Positions 46,455-58,103 of a stretch of 64,000 nt of DNA are shown here, piece after piece (position 1 is the first letter of the stretch; every line of letters starts with the position of its first letter). Source of the DNA: Maylandia zebra (Eukaryota > Chordata > Actinopteri > Cichliformes > Cichlidae); contig NC_135187.1 of assembly GCF_041146795.1 (NCBI RefSeq), positions 20,616,556 through 20,680,555 on the forward strand. Direction: 5' to 3'. The notes below the pieces were generated by a model, which saw nothing but the letters and a program-made list of their open reading frames with translations, was not told where the DNA came from and ran no database searches. The position numbers and the translations under genes were made by a program.

Positions 46455-47553
46455 TAGGGGTGGGTTCTTATAATCGATTCATCGATTAAAATCGATTCTG
46501 GCTTGGATAACGTAAAATCGATTCTGGCTTGGATAACGTAAAATCGATTCATTAAAATCCTGAATCGATTTTTTAATATAAATTTATTTTGCCCAAAATG
46601 CCAGAATCTCAGGTGAAATCTCACAAAATTTCAAGAACCACCAAACAGTTAAGACAGTAAATGAGAGCAGGAACACGGATTCTGCACAAAGACTTAAACA
46701 CACACACACCCGCGGATCAGAATCAGTTAGATGTCGCTTTTCTCACAGTCGGGGCTGAAAGCCGACAGCTCGCTGACTCTGATCTGTCGGCGGGTCTGCG
46801 CTTTGTGTGCACGCCCTTTATGCGCTGATTCTAAAGCTGTTAGTTTGATCTCTCTCCAAACAATATTGACCGAACCAGCAGCAAAAGAAGATCCAAACGC
46901 TTCACATAAACATCGTCATGAATTCACTCAGACTTTTACTGTTTTGCTTCCACTGCGATGCACAGCTCTCTCTCTGTACTTCAAGAACAGTTTCCCTTTC
47001 TTCATTATTCGCTTGCTTGTTACGCACAAGTCTACTGTTGTTTACAGCGCTGTCGGCCGCTGTTTTTTCCCTTTTACATTCTTCCGAAAAGAAAACCTCA
47101 TTTCTGCTGTTCAATACTGAACAAATTTAAACTTTTTAAAATTATTCAAAATGCAAAACACTGTGTCTCTAATAAAACCGCTGTAACTTCAGAGGTGATG
47201 TTCATATGTTGATTAAGGGTTTTCTTTCGTTTTTGATGTACTGCAGAATATTTTTATAAAATCCCAGGCCAGGAAAATCACCTTCATGTTTTTCTGTGTT
47301 TTATCCTCAGCTACTTTGACACAAAGGCATCTGCTGTGATGCTCACACCTGTGATAAAGTCTTGCGTGTGTCAGCTTCCTTTTTACTGATACAAAAATAT
47401 GTAAATGTCCTGATCTGAATTATACTTCTGACTGTCAAAATTTCCCAGATTTAAATCGAATCGAATTAAATCGAATCGTGGATCGAATCGATTCGGGGCC
47501 TTGTGAATCGGAATTGAATCGATTCTAGAAATCAGTGACGATACCCAGCCCTA
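46455..47553. mobile_element. 1.1-kb hAT-like element
   Basis: TAGGGGTGGGTTCTTATAAT ... GACGATACCCAGCCCTA with subterminal ATCGATTC/GAATCGAT repeats on both sides. Target duplication ATTTTTAT at 46447-46454 and 47554-47561 is perfect. No transposase recognised. Confidence 0.9.
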
Positions 47554-47688
47554 ATTTTTATGTTTCTGTGAACTGTTTCTGTTACTTCTTATTTACACCA
47601 CCAAGTCTGTGTCCTCTTTCCTCCGTCCATAAGATACACCTAACACCTTTTTGACATTTTTTCTTTCCACTGAAGTCTCTCCAATAGG

Positions 47689-47706
47689 GGGCACACAATC
47701 GCTGCA
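47689..47706 (+). promoter_or_regulatory. CTCF-like motif
   Basis: CTCCAATAGGGGGCACAC fits the CTCF core CCA..AGGGGGC.C. Prediction only. Confidence 0.3.
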
Positions 47707-47929
47707 TTCAACTAAATAATGATTCTAGACATCTGAGATTTATGTAACCAGATGTAAACTTGAATGTTTGACTTTTAAAATATTAAACAATTTGATAATA
47801 TATGTTTAAATCTGTTTGTGTTTAGGTGTAAAAATAAAACTGAAACTTTTTTGGGGGAATATTCTTTTATAAATTTTAGTATCTTGCTTGTCAAATAAGT
47901 GCAAAGAGTAATTGAAAAAGTCTTAAAGT

Positions 47930-48130
47930 TTTATTTTGTCATATACAGGTAACAATGGCACATTATTACTGGCAATGAAATTTTTAGGCTCAGAGCCCTC
48001 TCAAACTTGCACATAAGGCAGCATTTATAAAGTAAACTATAAAAATAAGGAAACATATATCAATAAGAAAGAGTAGAATAAATACATGTACAGTGTGTAC
48101 AGTAATTGTGCCTTCCTCATAAAATGGTGT
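47930..48130 (-). repeat. LINE 3' end fragment
   Basis: TTTATTTTGTCATATACAGG, then GGCAATGAAATTTTTAGGCT. This is laid out like the 3' tail of the LINE at 31976 (TTTATTTGTCACGTACACAG ... GAAATGCTTGG). Coding part absent. Confidence 0.5.
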
Positions 48131-48422
48131 CTGTAGAGGTCCTGGATGGCTGGCATTTCAAATATTTACTCCTTATGCTTTTGAAGTAGAATTTTTAATT
48201 TATTATTTAACATTTAGGTAAACAGTGATTTACATTTGAGCTAAAATGCAGCTACAGGTCACAAGTTAGCAAAACTAACTGTTTGCAAATATCATATCAA
48301 TTGTCATACAAAGGCCCTGTATTAGTCCTTTTAAATATTAACTTGTACATGACCGAGACATGAAAACACACACCTCAGTGAATTATTCAGGGATTTAACA
48401 ATTAAGATGTAACCATGTTTTG

Positions 48423-48442
48423 TAGCCAGTTGAGGGCAGCAG
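48423..48442 (+). promoter_or_regulatory. CTCF-like motif, weak
   Basis: TAGCCAGTTGAGGGCAGCAG, a diverged relative of the 2608 and 45763 sites. A (GT)n run follows at 48568-48590. Confidence 0.25.
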
Positions 48443-48590
48443 CAGATTAAGTGAGTGTGACGACGATCAACCTGCTCTTAAACGCTGTAATGGAGGAAAT
48501 CAACACAAGCATATTTTGCTTTACGAGCCATCGTTAAAGTTCTGGATTTTTTTAACAAAACACACAGCGTGTGTGTGTGTGTGTGTGTGT

Positions 48591-49261
48591 GTTTTTTTGT
48601 AGACTGTTCTTCTAACTCTTAACAGACTGCTAACATGTAAGCAAAAGGCTATATTTGTTATTTATTTGTAGTAAACTGAAATAAAAACACATTACTAAAA
48701 AAATCTATTCTAAGATTCATGTGACACATGACTGTTAAGTTAGGTAGAACTTCAAGGGACATGAAGTTCTTTGCTGACCTGTTTATTATCTTTGTAGCTG
48801 TGCAAAAGCAAAAGCTTTATTCAATTTCATATTATGACAACTACGACAACCACTCTGAAGTTTATAAACAAAAACAAGACACTGGGTGTCAATTTAGGGA
48901 TCTACAGTTCTCAGCTAACACTCTGACTCTGAAAGTGAGTCAAAGGAGTGAGTCTGACTCATGAAGTTCAAGTACACTTCTAGTTTAACATTTGAGAACA
49001 GCAGCGGAGCACTGACCTGTTCTTCTGCTGACTGTGTCAATATGGCTCGTAAACTGAGACAAATTATCTCCAGGAACAGCTGAACAATAGAAGACAATAA
49101 ATAATCACTACAAGCACATCTGTTCAGCTGTTTGCAGACACCAGAGAGTGACTTGTATTAGCATGTGTACATCATGAAATCTGTTGCTTTAGTACTTATA
49201 GTTAGTCAGCTTGTTTGGCCAACCAGTTAATGTTAGGTAGCTATATCTGAGTTTATGATTC
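48591..49261. other. Intergenic DNA, no gene seen
   Basis: An open frame at 48728-48964 has no recognisable similarity. AT-rich, no clear repeat. Confidence 0.35.
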
Positions 49262-49497
49262 CACTGGCTGTAGCTCAGGCGGTAGAGCAGGTCATCCAGT
49301 GATCAGAAGGTTGGTGGTTCGTTCCCACCTCCGCCAGTATGTCAAGTATCCTTAGGTAAGACACTAACCCCGAGTTGCTCTCTGATGCATCCATCAGAAT
49401 GTGAATGTAGTTAGAAAGCACTATGTGCATGTTGTATAGAGTGCTTTGAGTACTCCGGACAGTAGAAAAGCACTATATAAGAATCAGTCTTTTTACC
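49262..49497 (+). mobile_element. tRNA-derived SINE
   Basis: Head GGCTGTAGCTCAGGCGGTAG (A box) and GGTGGTTCGTTCCCACC (B box), a shared body (CTAACCCCGAGTTGCTCTCT), and the tail AAAAGCACTATATAAGAATC. Same family as 59028 and 61661. Confidence 0.8.
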
Positions 49498-50065
49498 ATT
49501 CACTACTACTACTTTCACACTTCCAAACTAATGACTGGCTACATGCTTGAACATTATCGGTCTTTAATGTAGCTGCTATTTTATCAAATTAAGTAAACTG
49601 GCCTGTCTGAGCTACCATAGGACGAGATGCAGGGTACACCCTGGACAGATTGCCAGTCTGACAAAGGACATGTTATTAGCAGTACAAGAATAAAGATTTT
49701 ACCATTAATAGAAAATTTAGCATTAGCTGCACTAGGTAGTTAGTTATAGGTGCAAAAACTCCATGTGCTGAGAAGTAGGAGGGAATTAACATGTTATTAA
49801 CATTCAGCCTGGTCTTATTGAGCAACAATGCAAACAGCTCTCCCAGTCCCCACAGACTATGAAGTTTTTAAAGTGTGGAAGCAAGAGATTATTAACAACC
49901 AGGTCAAATTTATGGGAAACTGCATGAGCTGGCAGGGACCATCTGAATGCCCTCCCCGGCTTTCTTAAGACTGACAATGAGTAAATAAATAAACAATAAA
50001 TAATAAACAAACGATTTGTGAAATTTGTTACGTAGATTTCTTACCAGGAATTTTACTAATAACAT

Positions 50066-50470
50066 ATGGATTGCAAAATTTTAAAATGCAGTAAATTATC
50101 TGCTGTGAACCACTTGTTGTTGTGGATTAAACAAACAAACAAAAAACAAAAATATAAATACTGGAAATTTCTTGTAAATCACTGCAGTAATTTTAAGACC
50201 AAAAGCGGGCGAGAGAGCGGCACACAGACGGACGAAGAGGCGAAGGACGACCCAGTTCAGGAAACTGTTGTTGATGACTTGATTGATGGAGACACACCGA
50301 ACCTGGCTGTGCCGCTGGAGTCTCAGTATCCACACGTGAAGAGATCAGGTAAGAGAGTCCAGAGCATCACAGCAGATTCTTTCAATCCATTCGAACAGCT
50401 CCAACTCCCCACAGAAAGCCATCCACTTCCACACCTCGGCCCAAATATCACTGTCTGTGCCCTGCTATGA
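50066..50470 (+). other. Unassigned open frame, 134 codons
   Basis: The GC-richer middle (50205-50345) reads SGRESGTQTDEEAKDDPVQE and DLIDGDTPNLAVPLE. It is followed by CAG|GTAAGAG, a good splice donor at 50348. It could be one exon of an unrecognised gene or a captured exon. Its first third is low-complexity. No partner exon identified. Confidence 0.25.
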
Positions 50471-50553
50471 TTTAAACACTTTTGCAAGAAATTGACAGAA
50501 GGTATTTACATGACACTGTTATGAAAAAAAAAATCTTCTTTGTACTTTAGGAC

Positions 50554-51945
50554 TAGAGATGGACCGATCCGATATTACATATCGGTATCGGTCCGATACT
50601 GACCTAAATTACTGGATCGGATATCGGAGAAAAATAAAAAATGTAATCCGATCCATTAAATATCACGAAAGCACCTCACAAAACTTGCAACACGCCGTAA
50701 CTCACCTCAGAACGTTAGCACGTCGGAGCAGTATGCATCACGTGATAGAGCAGCTGTGGCATGCGGGACCTGTCGGTGGTCTGGATAGCATTTGGAGCTT
50801 CGCTAGCAACCCGGCATTTCATCTCCGACAAAGTTATCCCCGAGAGAAGTAAAGCAAGTGTGTAAGTCCATCTCTGAATGTTTGTAAAGCATTCCTGCGT
50901 TAAGCTTAACGAGCGACTGCCTCTCGCTCTCCGGCTGCTACTTCAATCATGAAACTGCTTAATGATCAGCTGATCGGCTTTTCTGTCGTGAGTCCGTGTC
51001 TCTTGTTTGCTTTTGGCCCACTTTGCACCAGAAAGAGGAAACCAGCGGCTGAACAACAGCAGCACGTTTAAGCTTGATCAGCTGTTGTTAGAATTTATTT
51101 ATTATTACTTTCTACTGAGGATCTTTTTCTACGTAGCTGACGCTGGTAACTGTGCAGGGGCGGATCTAGCAAAGTTTAGCCAGGGGGGCCGATAGGGCAT
51201 TAACTGGAAAAGGGGGCACAAAGACATACTTTTCTTTCTTATTCTCATTTAAAATGTCTCGCTTTTAATTATTCAATATTTATCTGAATCTTACACCCAA
51301 AGTTTTAATCTGATGTAAAATGTATAGAAGTCCATTACTGTATATAGTAACTATTAAGTCTAATATATATACCCTAGTAAGCTATAGTACTTTTTCCTTT
51401 GGGAAGGTACCATCTGTGCAGTCTGCAATTTTGTTGAAGAAAGATGTTGAATCTATTTAATATTTCTTGAAAAATAATTGATTTCTGTGCATTTTTTTTC
51501 ACACTGCATCAAATTAAGGTTGATTACGTCGATTAAGCATCATGAGGTGGAGCGTGAGGGGTGGTTCCCTATTTTTTATTTATTTATTTTTGTTGTTGCT
51601 GGGAGTTGGAACCCTATTAGTTAGGTTGCTTAATATTTATGCTAAGTACTCTTTAAAATACCAGAATAGGGAGGAAGGTGTAGGTTTGAGTTTATTAGAT
51701 TGATCAGTATTGCTGTACTATGAAATTTTTTTTTTTTGCATACAGGTATAACAGAATAGCTTTAGTGTAGTTGTTGTTTTAAACTTGAGTATGAACTTAT
51801 ACAAAATGCAGCAAGATATTTAAAAAAAAACAGTTTTGTTGATTAAAAAACACTATATCGGATTCATATCGGTATCAGCAGATATCCAAATTTATGATAT
51901 CGGTATCGGTATCGGACATAAAAAAGTGGTATCGTGCCATCTCTA
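50554..51945 (+). mobile_element. 1.4-kb hAT-like element, copy 3
   Basis: TAGAGATGGACCGATCCGAT ... GGTATCGTGCCATCTCTA. Target duplication TTTAGGAC (50546-50553 and 51946-51953) is perfect. Very similar to copy 2 along its full length. Confidence 0.9.
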
Positions 51946-52284
51946 TTTAGGACAACATTACATTTTTTCAGTGCTTTATCATTTTAGTGCTTGTTGTTCA
52001 GCTAACGCCATCATTTCCATTACATTTAAACTATCTTCACAGCTAGTGACAAAATAAAGACCTTCACTCTACATATAGGAAGCAACTGCCATCTCTACCT
52101 GTCTGTGAAACTTTCTCAGTAAATGACATTGGTGTGTTTTGTCCTTTAATAAAATTAATAAAAGAAGATTTATTTCTGATTGCAATCCAGAGTATACTAA
52201 TAAAACTGGTCTTAAGATATCGGCAAACTTTGTGACATCATGTTGAATTTATAATAAAGTGTAACTTAAAAATAAGGATTAGGG

Positions 52285-52545
52285 TTAGGGCAGCCCTGGC
52301 ATCGATTCTGTTGATAATTTTTATGGACAGAATTTCTGGGCACAGCCAAGTGGCCGACACTTTCACTTGGGTCTCAGACTCTCATCTCTGCTTTTCATGG
52401 ATGATGTGCTTTTGTTGGATTCATCAGGTGATGGCCTCCAACTCTCACTGGAACGGTTTGCAGCCAAGTGTGAACCAGTGGAAATGAGAATCAGCACCTC
52501 CAAATCTTAGGCCATGGTCCTCAACCGGAAAAGGGTAGAGTGCTG
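52285..52545 (+). mobile_element. RTE-like LINE, RT fragment
   Basis: Reads as the reverse-transcriptase palm: LLFMDDVLLLDSSGDGLQLS, then RISTSKS, stop, AMVLNRKRVEC. MDD stands where FADD is usual, and a TAG replaces the codon after TSKS. The match breaks off at about 52545 and resumes at 56163 with the next residues of the same protein. Confidence 0.7.
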
Positions 52546-55500
52546 TTGTCCTCTAGCCCTGTAAACCCTGTGTTAGAGAATAAAATTAGTATTAATGTCA
52601 TGTTAAGTGGGTCCAACTCTTGGCTCCGCCTGGAGCCTGCATCCACACCACAATTACCTAGAAACCAAAATCAGTGAGTAAATACAAATTTCACACTTGC
52701 AAACAACTGTAGGGTCATAGGAGTAATAAGGCATCCAACACCACAGACACAAGTGTGCCATGTGCAGTTTATTCCCCCAAATCATTAAAAACACTACTGT
52801 TGCCATAATTTCCCCAAATCATGGACCATCCCATCTGTTTAATCAAAACTACTGTAACCAGTGACTTTTCTTAAGTAATGTCACTCACTTGTTTTCACAC
52901 TATGAGCTCAACAGTGATATGATAATGAGCCCAACACTAAGATGTTCTGTAATCACTACACAACCTGCTTCATTTCACTCATGTCTGCCTGTGTGATGCC
53001 GAATCCTCCACAAAGACCCTCAGAAAAAAAAACACATTAGCAGCGAAGCGTCCGGAGCAGCACCTCTGGATCAACAGATTCCAGAGGTGCTGCTGTAAAT
53101 CATGTGGTCAGCCCTCCTTTTCTGTGAAAGGAGTGATACTGATTTTAACACAGTATGTGTTAAAATGTGTATTCAATGTACATTGAATACACATTTTCCC
53201 ACTGTACTGTGTTACTATAACCAACAAGCAGCCAGTAAAACACAGTTTCCTCCACACAAAATCAGTAACACAGAAAAGTGGCAGCTAAAGGGTCAAGTCG
53301 GCAAGGCCCGCCCACACTCATGTGGACTTCCAGTCTCTGCCGTCCTCCTGCTCCTGCAAAACAAGCAAACAAAAACACATACATCCACATTTTTTTCACT
53401 GTTTGGGGTGGATTAGGCATTAGAAGTGACTTTAATCACACTTGCTCCACATCATCAGTCCAGTCACAGTCCATTCATATGCATTAATACCAATGACATG
53501 CATTTGTACCAATCATTGCTGACAGTGGAAAACCGCGCACTAATTTAAGTATCTACTGACAGCAATATTACGTCATTCCAAAAATAAAAACAATTCTTAT
53601 TGCTTTTGAAATGGATTGAATCGCTACAATCCTTTTAAACACAGGACTTACCATCTAATATGGTCAGCGTCCTAGGTAGATGTACTTCTCCTAAGCCATT
53701 GTAATCTGGAGAAGCTCACCTTGTATTTGCTCTCAGTAAAGTATTTTATAGCACTTTTACTCCCAATCTTACAGGCCTGCTTTTAAATCATCAACACACA
53801 AAATATCACCCTCAGAGGGGCAGGTTTTTTCCTAAGTGCACTGTTGCAAAAAAACAAAACATATTAGGCGTTGTTCAGGACATGTCTAAATGTATATGAA
53901 AAAATAAACCTTAACCTAACTGGCAGAATCAGCCTGGTACTAAAACAAAAAACCCCAAATCTGCCAGAAATCACAGGAAAAGTTTTGCTTTCTGGTGACA
54001 CAACATGCCGTAGGGATTAGAGCCTGCCATGCAGTGCTGCAGTCACTGCTTCTGTTCATGTTCCCCACATCATATTTACTGGTTGCCCACAAGTGCTCCA
54101 GAATATCACACAATTCTGGAAAGTCTGGGGCCAACCAACATAGATCCACCTGCTAAATACACCGAGAAAACTTCATGGCAGTGTTTCATCACTGGAATGT
54201 GAATTTCTTCCCCAGGCCTGTGCTTTTTACACTCATTTTTCATTTTCACAGACCCAATCATTTCATTTAGCTTTTCACCCTTTGTTTGTTTTTTTCTCCA
54301 AAAGTAAACGTGCAACATGTCATAATGTATTTCACAAAACAAGTTTGTTTTTATGTAATCAGAGGTGTTTATCTGGGTGCAAGCTTCACCCATACATCAG
54401 AAACAGGAAACTCATTTCAACCCTCTGCTACATCTTATTCACTTGTTTTATAATCCAGTCATCTTTCCCTGATCTAGTAACAATCAACTAATTTGCATAT
54501 CAGCTGATAACCCACTAAGCTGACAGGACCACAGAAATGCATGTTCAAAATATTATCACAAAAGAGAATTTCCTTCATACAGTAAATTACTTATGCTGCA
54601 CCAATCAAGCAGAAAGCATCTCACAATTCACTGTTAACAACCAAATTTGTTGTCTGATCACTGGTTGGTCATACCAAATCTCTCTTTTTTTTCCCTTTCA
54701 CAAAAGTTAAACTGTTGTCCTGCAATCTTGAGACACTCAACATTTGATAACAAGTGTCTGTTAAATTTACACTGTTTTAACACTGATGAGAGATGACAAG
54801 CTGATCTTCATTGCATGTGTGTGTGTGTTAGTAGGCAGGTTGAATGGAGGTGTGTGCAGTGGAGCTGCATATTCAGCAGGGCATGTCCTTAAAGCTGCAC
54901 TTCCTTCACATTTCTCTGTTTATGTGTGTTTGTGTGCGTTTCATTTTTACCTTTGTTGCGACTCTTTCTCAACCTCCACAAGACATACGGCCACAGTTTT
55001 CCAACCCAATTTTCACATTAACAACAACAGATTTCATTTTTCCTCCATGCTCTCTTCCCACTTCTCACAGCTTCTGTCTCTCTGCCACATCTGTAGCAGT
55101 TCACGGTTGTGGCGTGTCAGGGGCCCAGTGGGCTGTTCTTCTTCAGCTTTGCCTTATGTCTTTCACTCTTTTCAGTCTCTTCCTTTGCCATTTCAACTCC
55201 CAGTATGGCAAATATGAAACTCAGACAGTCTTCTCAAGTCCATTCATACACAGTGATGTCGCTGGTGAACCTCTCAGCTTGTGATTGGGAGCACATCCTT
55301 CCATCGACGATTGCATTTGTACATGCTGCTGAACCCTTCAAGGTTTAGGGCAGTGGTGCTGTCTGTTCACCTTGTTGACTCTTGAAGTTGACGCCGTTGC
55401 TCTTGAACTGCATTTTGTCTTCAGGGACAGATTGATCGTCCTCGAAGCTTGTTCTTCAGGCTAAAATGTACAAATCAAAACAGCTCACCATTGCAGATCC

Positions 55501-55686
55501 TTTGCAGTGCCTCTCTTGGTTCTTTTAAAAATTCCTGCATGTGTGAGTCGCTGAAGCACACCCTGCGGTTCCCCCTTTTTGAAAACAACGGTGGGACTGA
55601 GGCAATTTTACATCAAGATGGCCAGTCACCGCGTGTCCGTGATTCAGCAAAACTCACCGGAGGAATCCTGCCCGACAACGCCAAAT
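52546..55686. other. DNA interrupting the RTE LINE, no gene seen
   Basis: No recognisable coding region. Contains a perfect 15-bp stem (53056-53070 with 53080-53094) and a perfect 36-bp palindrome (53162-53197). Open frames around 54786-55350 look like chance. The right part (about 55450-55686) may be the leader of an LTR element on the minus strand. Confidence 0.35.
53162..53197. repeat. Perfect 36-bp palindrome
   Basis: The half-arm AAAATGTGTATTCAATG, centred on TA, is followed by its exact reverse complement. It can form a cruciform. Confidence 0.95.
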
Positions 55687-56159
55687 TGTTGTGGAAAATT
55701 TAACAATAACCTGCAACAGACCCAGTGAGCTTGATTTGAAGTGGGTTTAATGAAAACATTGCAATGTGGAGAGAGCATCCCAGTGAAACACGAGGACCAT
55801 CTCTGAATTGTGGCCACCGCCTCTACATCTTATATACAGACACACAGACAAAGATCATTCCACAAACTCTTACATGTTGGCCCCTCTCACGGGGGGCTAT
55901 ACCTACCACAGAGAGAATTATGACCTTGTTTTCTGCTTGGCCGTCACCTAAGGATTTACATCCCTGATAAGCAGATGGAGCCTCACTATCTGTTTAACGT
56001 CTCCCATTACAATGGCCTCACTGTGTTAACATTCCACATGCATGTAAACTAGTGACAGGAGTGTTCTTACTATAGTAAAGTGAGAAAGTGATACTACTAT
56101 AACTAATGTGATATGATTAAATATGTGATTAATACATGAGAAAAGAAATCTGCCACCAC
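55687..56159 (-). mobile_element. Possible LTR of a retroelement
   Basis: On the plus strand it begins TGTTGTGGAAAATTT and ends AATCTGCCACCACA, a TG...CA unit of 473 bases. Immediately left is ACTCACCGGAGGAATCCTG then CCCGACAACGCCAAA. Read on the minus strand this looks like a primer-binding site (TTTGGCG...) and leader following a 5' LTR. No second LTR matching it was found at 52546, and no gag or pol is recognised. It may be a partial or solo LTR. Confidence 0.35.
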
Positions 56160-56162
56160 AGT

Positions 56163-56790
56163 GCCCACTCCGGACGAGTTCCTGCCCCAAGTGGAAGAGT
56201 TTTAGTATCTCAGCTTCTTGTTCACGAGTGACGGGAGCAGGGAGTGCGAGATCGACAGGCGGATTGGTGCTGAGGCTGCAGTGATGTGAATGCTATACTG
56301 GTTCCTCGTGGTAAAGAGAGAGCTGAGTGTAAAACCGAAGCTTTCAATTTACCGGTCGATCAATGTCCCTCCCCTCACCTATGGTCACGAGCTGTGAGTA
56401 GTGACCGAAAGAACAAGATTGTGGAAACAAGTGGTGGAAAAAAGCTTTGTCTGAAGGGTGGCTGGCCTCTCCCTTAGAGATAGAGTGAGAAGTTAAACCA
56501 TCCGAGAGGGGCTCAGAGTAGAGCCGCCAGTTGAGGTGGTTCGGGCATCTGACAAGGATGCCTCCTGGGTGAGGTGTTCCAGGCATGCGCAACCAGGAGG
56601 AAGCTCCGGGGCAGACCCAGGACATGCTGGAGAGATTATATCTCTTGGCTGGCCTGGGAACGCCTTGGTGTTCCCCCGGATAAGCTGGAGGTGGCTGGGG
56701 AGAGGGAGGTCTGGGGTTCTCTTCTTAGGCTTCCCCATGCCTGGCCCCACATAAGAGGAAAAAGATGGATGGATAGTAAAAAAAAAATGT
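56163..56790 (+). mobile_element. RTE-like LINE, 3' end
   Basis: Continues the element of 52285-52545: CCCCAAGTGGAAGAGTTTTA (QAKEFKYL region), ACGGGAGCAGGGAGTGCGAG, then the C-terminus GCGRPRTCWRDYISWLAWERL-like around 56600-56680, ending in AAAAAGATGGATGGATAG, the GATG-type tail of this family. Several frameshifts; inactive. Confidence 0.75.
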
Positions 56791-57811
56791 AATTCTCTAT
56801 TAACGCCAGTGACTGTGGTGTTTGTAAAAGCATGTTTGTGTTTTTGTTTTTAAATCTAAAAACTTCATGAACTCGTTAAAATGGAATTAAAAGATCCTTT
56901 AACACTTGAAGCTACTGTAGGTCATGCTCTCCTTCTGCACTCCCGAGCTGCCAGCCTCTCTCACCTTTTCTCTTTGTTCATGTTTGATTGTAGGAATGGA
57001 GTCCGCTGTGCAGGTCACCAAATACTGACACAAGTACCTGCACTTTGCTGTACTGTAATTTATTGTATCATAAAAGTCCTTCTTGGCAAAATGAAACATT
57101 TAGATTAGATGTTAAAACGTGAGCTCTCCACTCCCTTTTTTCATAACAGGAAACCTGCATAAAATTGGATCAATTATGGAAGGCCTACTTAGAGTAACTA
57201 AATACCTCTCTATACAGTAGTTTCTACAAACCACTTGAAGGCTGTAAAAAGATAGATGTGCACTTACAGTTGTCAGTTTCCACTGTTAGAAATGTTACCA
57301 GGAAACTTCAGTAAATGGATATGGTGGAAGCTCAGATGAACAAAGCTTTAAGACGATCACACAAACCTCTCACGAGTGCCAAATATCTGCAGGACAGTGT
57401 AGCTGACACAGCAGTGGTAATGATCTGCTTTTAGATTAGTCTGGTTACTGCAGGGGTTTTATTTTGGATGCTTTACAATTGTAATAGACACAAGGGTGAA
57501 GTGAAGTAAATCTACTAAACCAAAGGTGTTAATAGTTTATCTATTTTGTCATTTACTCCAATCAGACCTGCCACAGCAGTCACATAGCTCAAGAGAGGAT
57601 CCTCTTGATTGTGTGGAGTTCATTCTGTCTTTGTGTAATGGAGCAACTCAGGAGTTTTTACCTGTTAGAGCTCTGACCTGTCCTTTTGATTAGTCATTCT
57701 GCTGATAACGCCTTTATGGTGCAATACATACAAATCACACAGCAAAAAAACAAACAACATTTGTTCCTGTTTTTGGAATTTGATCTTTTTTTCTGGTTTG
57801 TGTTTAGTTTG
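56791..57811. other. Lectin F upstream flank
   Basis: Contains degraded lectin-flank sequence (GCTCTGACCTGTCC near 57669, CTGATAACGCCTTTATGGTG) also found upstream of A, C, H and I. No other gene seen. Confidence 0.5.
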
Positions 57812-57840
57812 AAAACTCCCTCTCAGACAGCAATAAAAGA
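57812..57840 (+). promoter_or_regulatory. Partial promoter of lectin F
   Basis: GAAAACTCCCTCTCAGACAG then CAATAAAAG. Only the proximal half of the family module is present. The CCAAT/TGATATCA half is deleted and the TATA box reads CAATAAAAG. Expression may be weaker or differently controlled than for A and C. Confidence 0.6.
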
Positions 57841-57923
57841 AAGCAGCTCCCACTCTGTGCAGGAATCCCGTACAAAGAAGCTTCAGCAGCTCTTCATCAA
57901 AGGTTGAGACTTAAAGCTCCAAC

Positions 57924-58058
57924 ATGATCTTGCTCCTCTTCTTGTTCAGTCTGGCTCTGGGTGCTCCTTCTGAGACTCATTCTGATGGAAGTGAAGTGAA
58001 GCTACAACTTGGTAACCATCCCATATTCTAAATCTTCCCTCCCCTCCTTTATTTCAGC

Positions 58059-58103
<45 letters not shown>

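Noticed and set aside
52546-53018. Left LTR partner of 55687-56159
   Set aside because: Only the first six bases (TGTTGT) agree; the rest does not align.
54786-55348. Three overlapping open frames of 79-146 codons
   Set aside because: Low-complexity composition, overlapping in different frames, no motif; probably chance.
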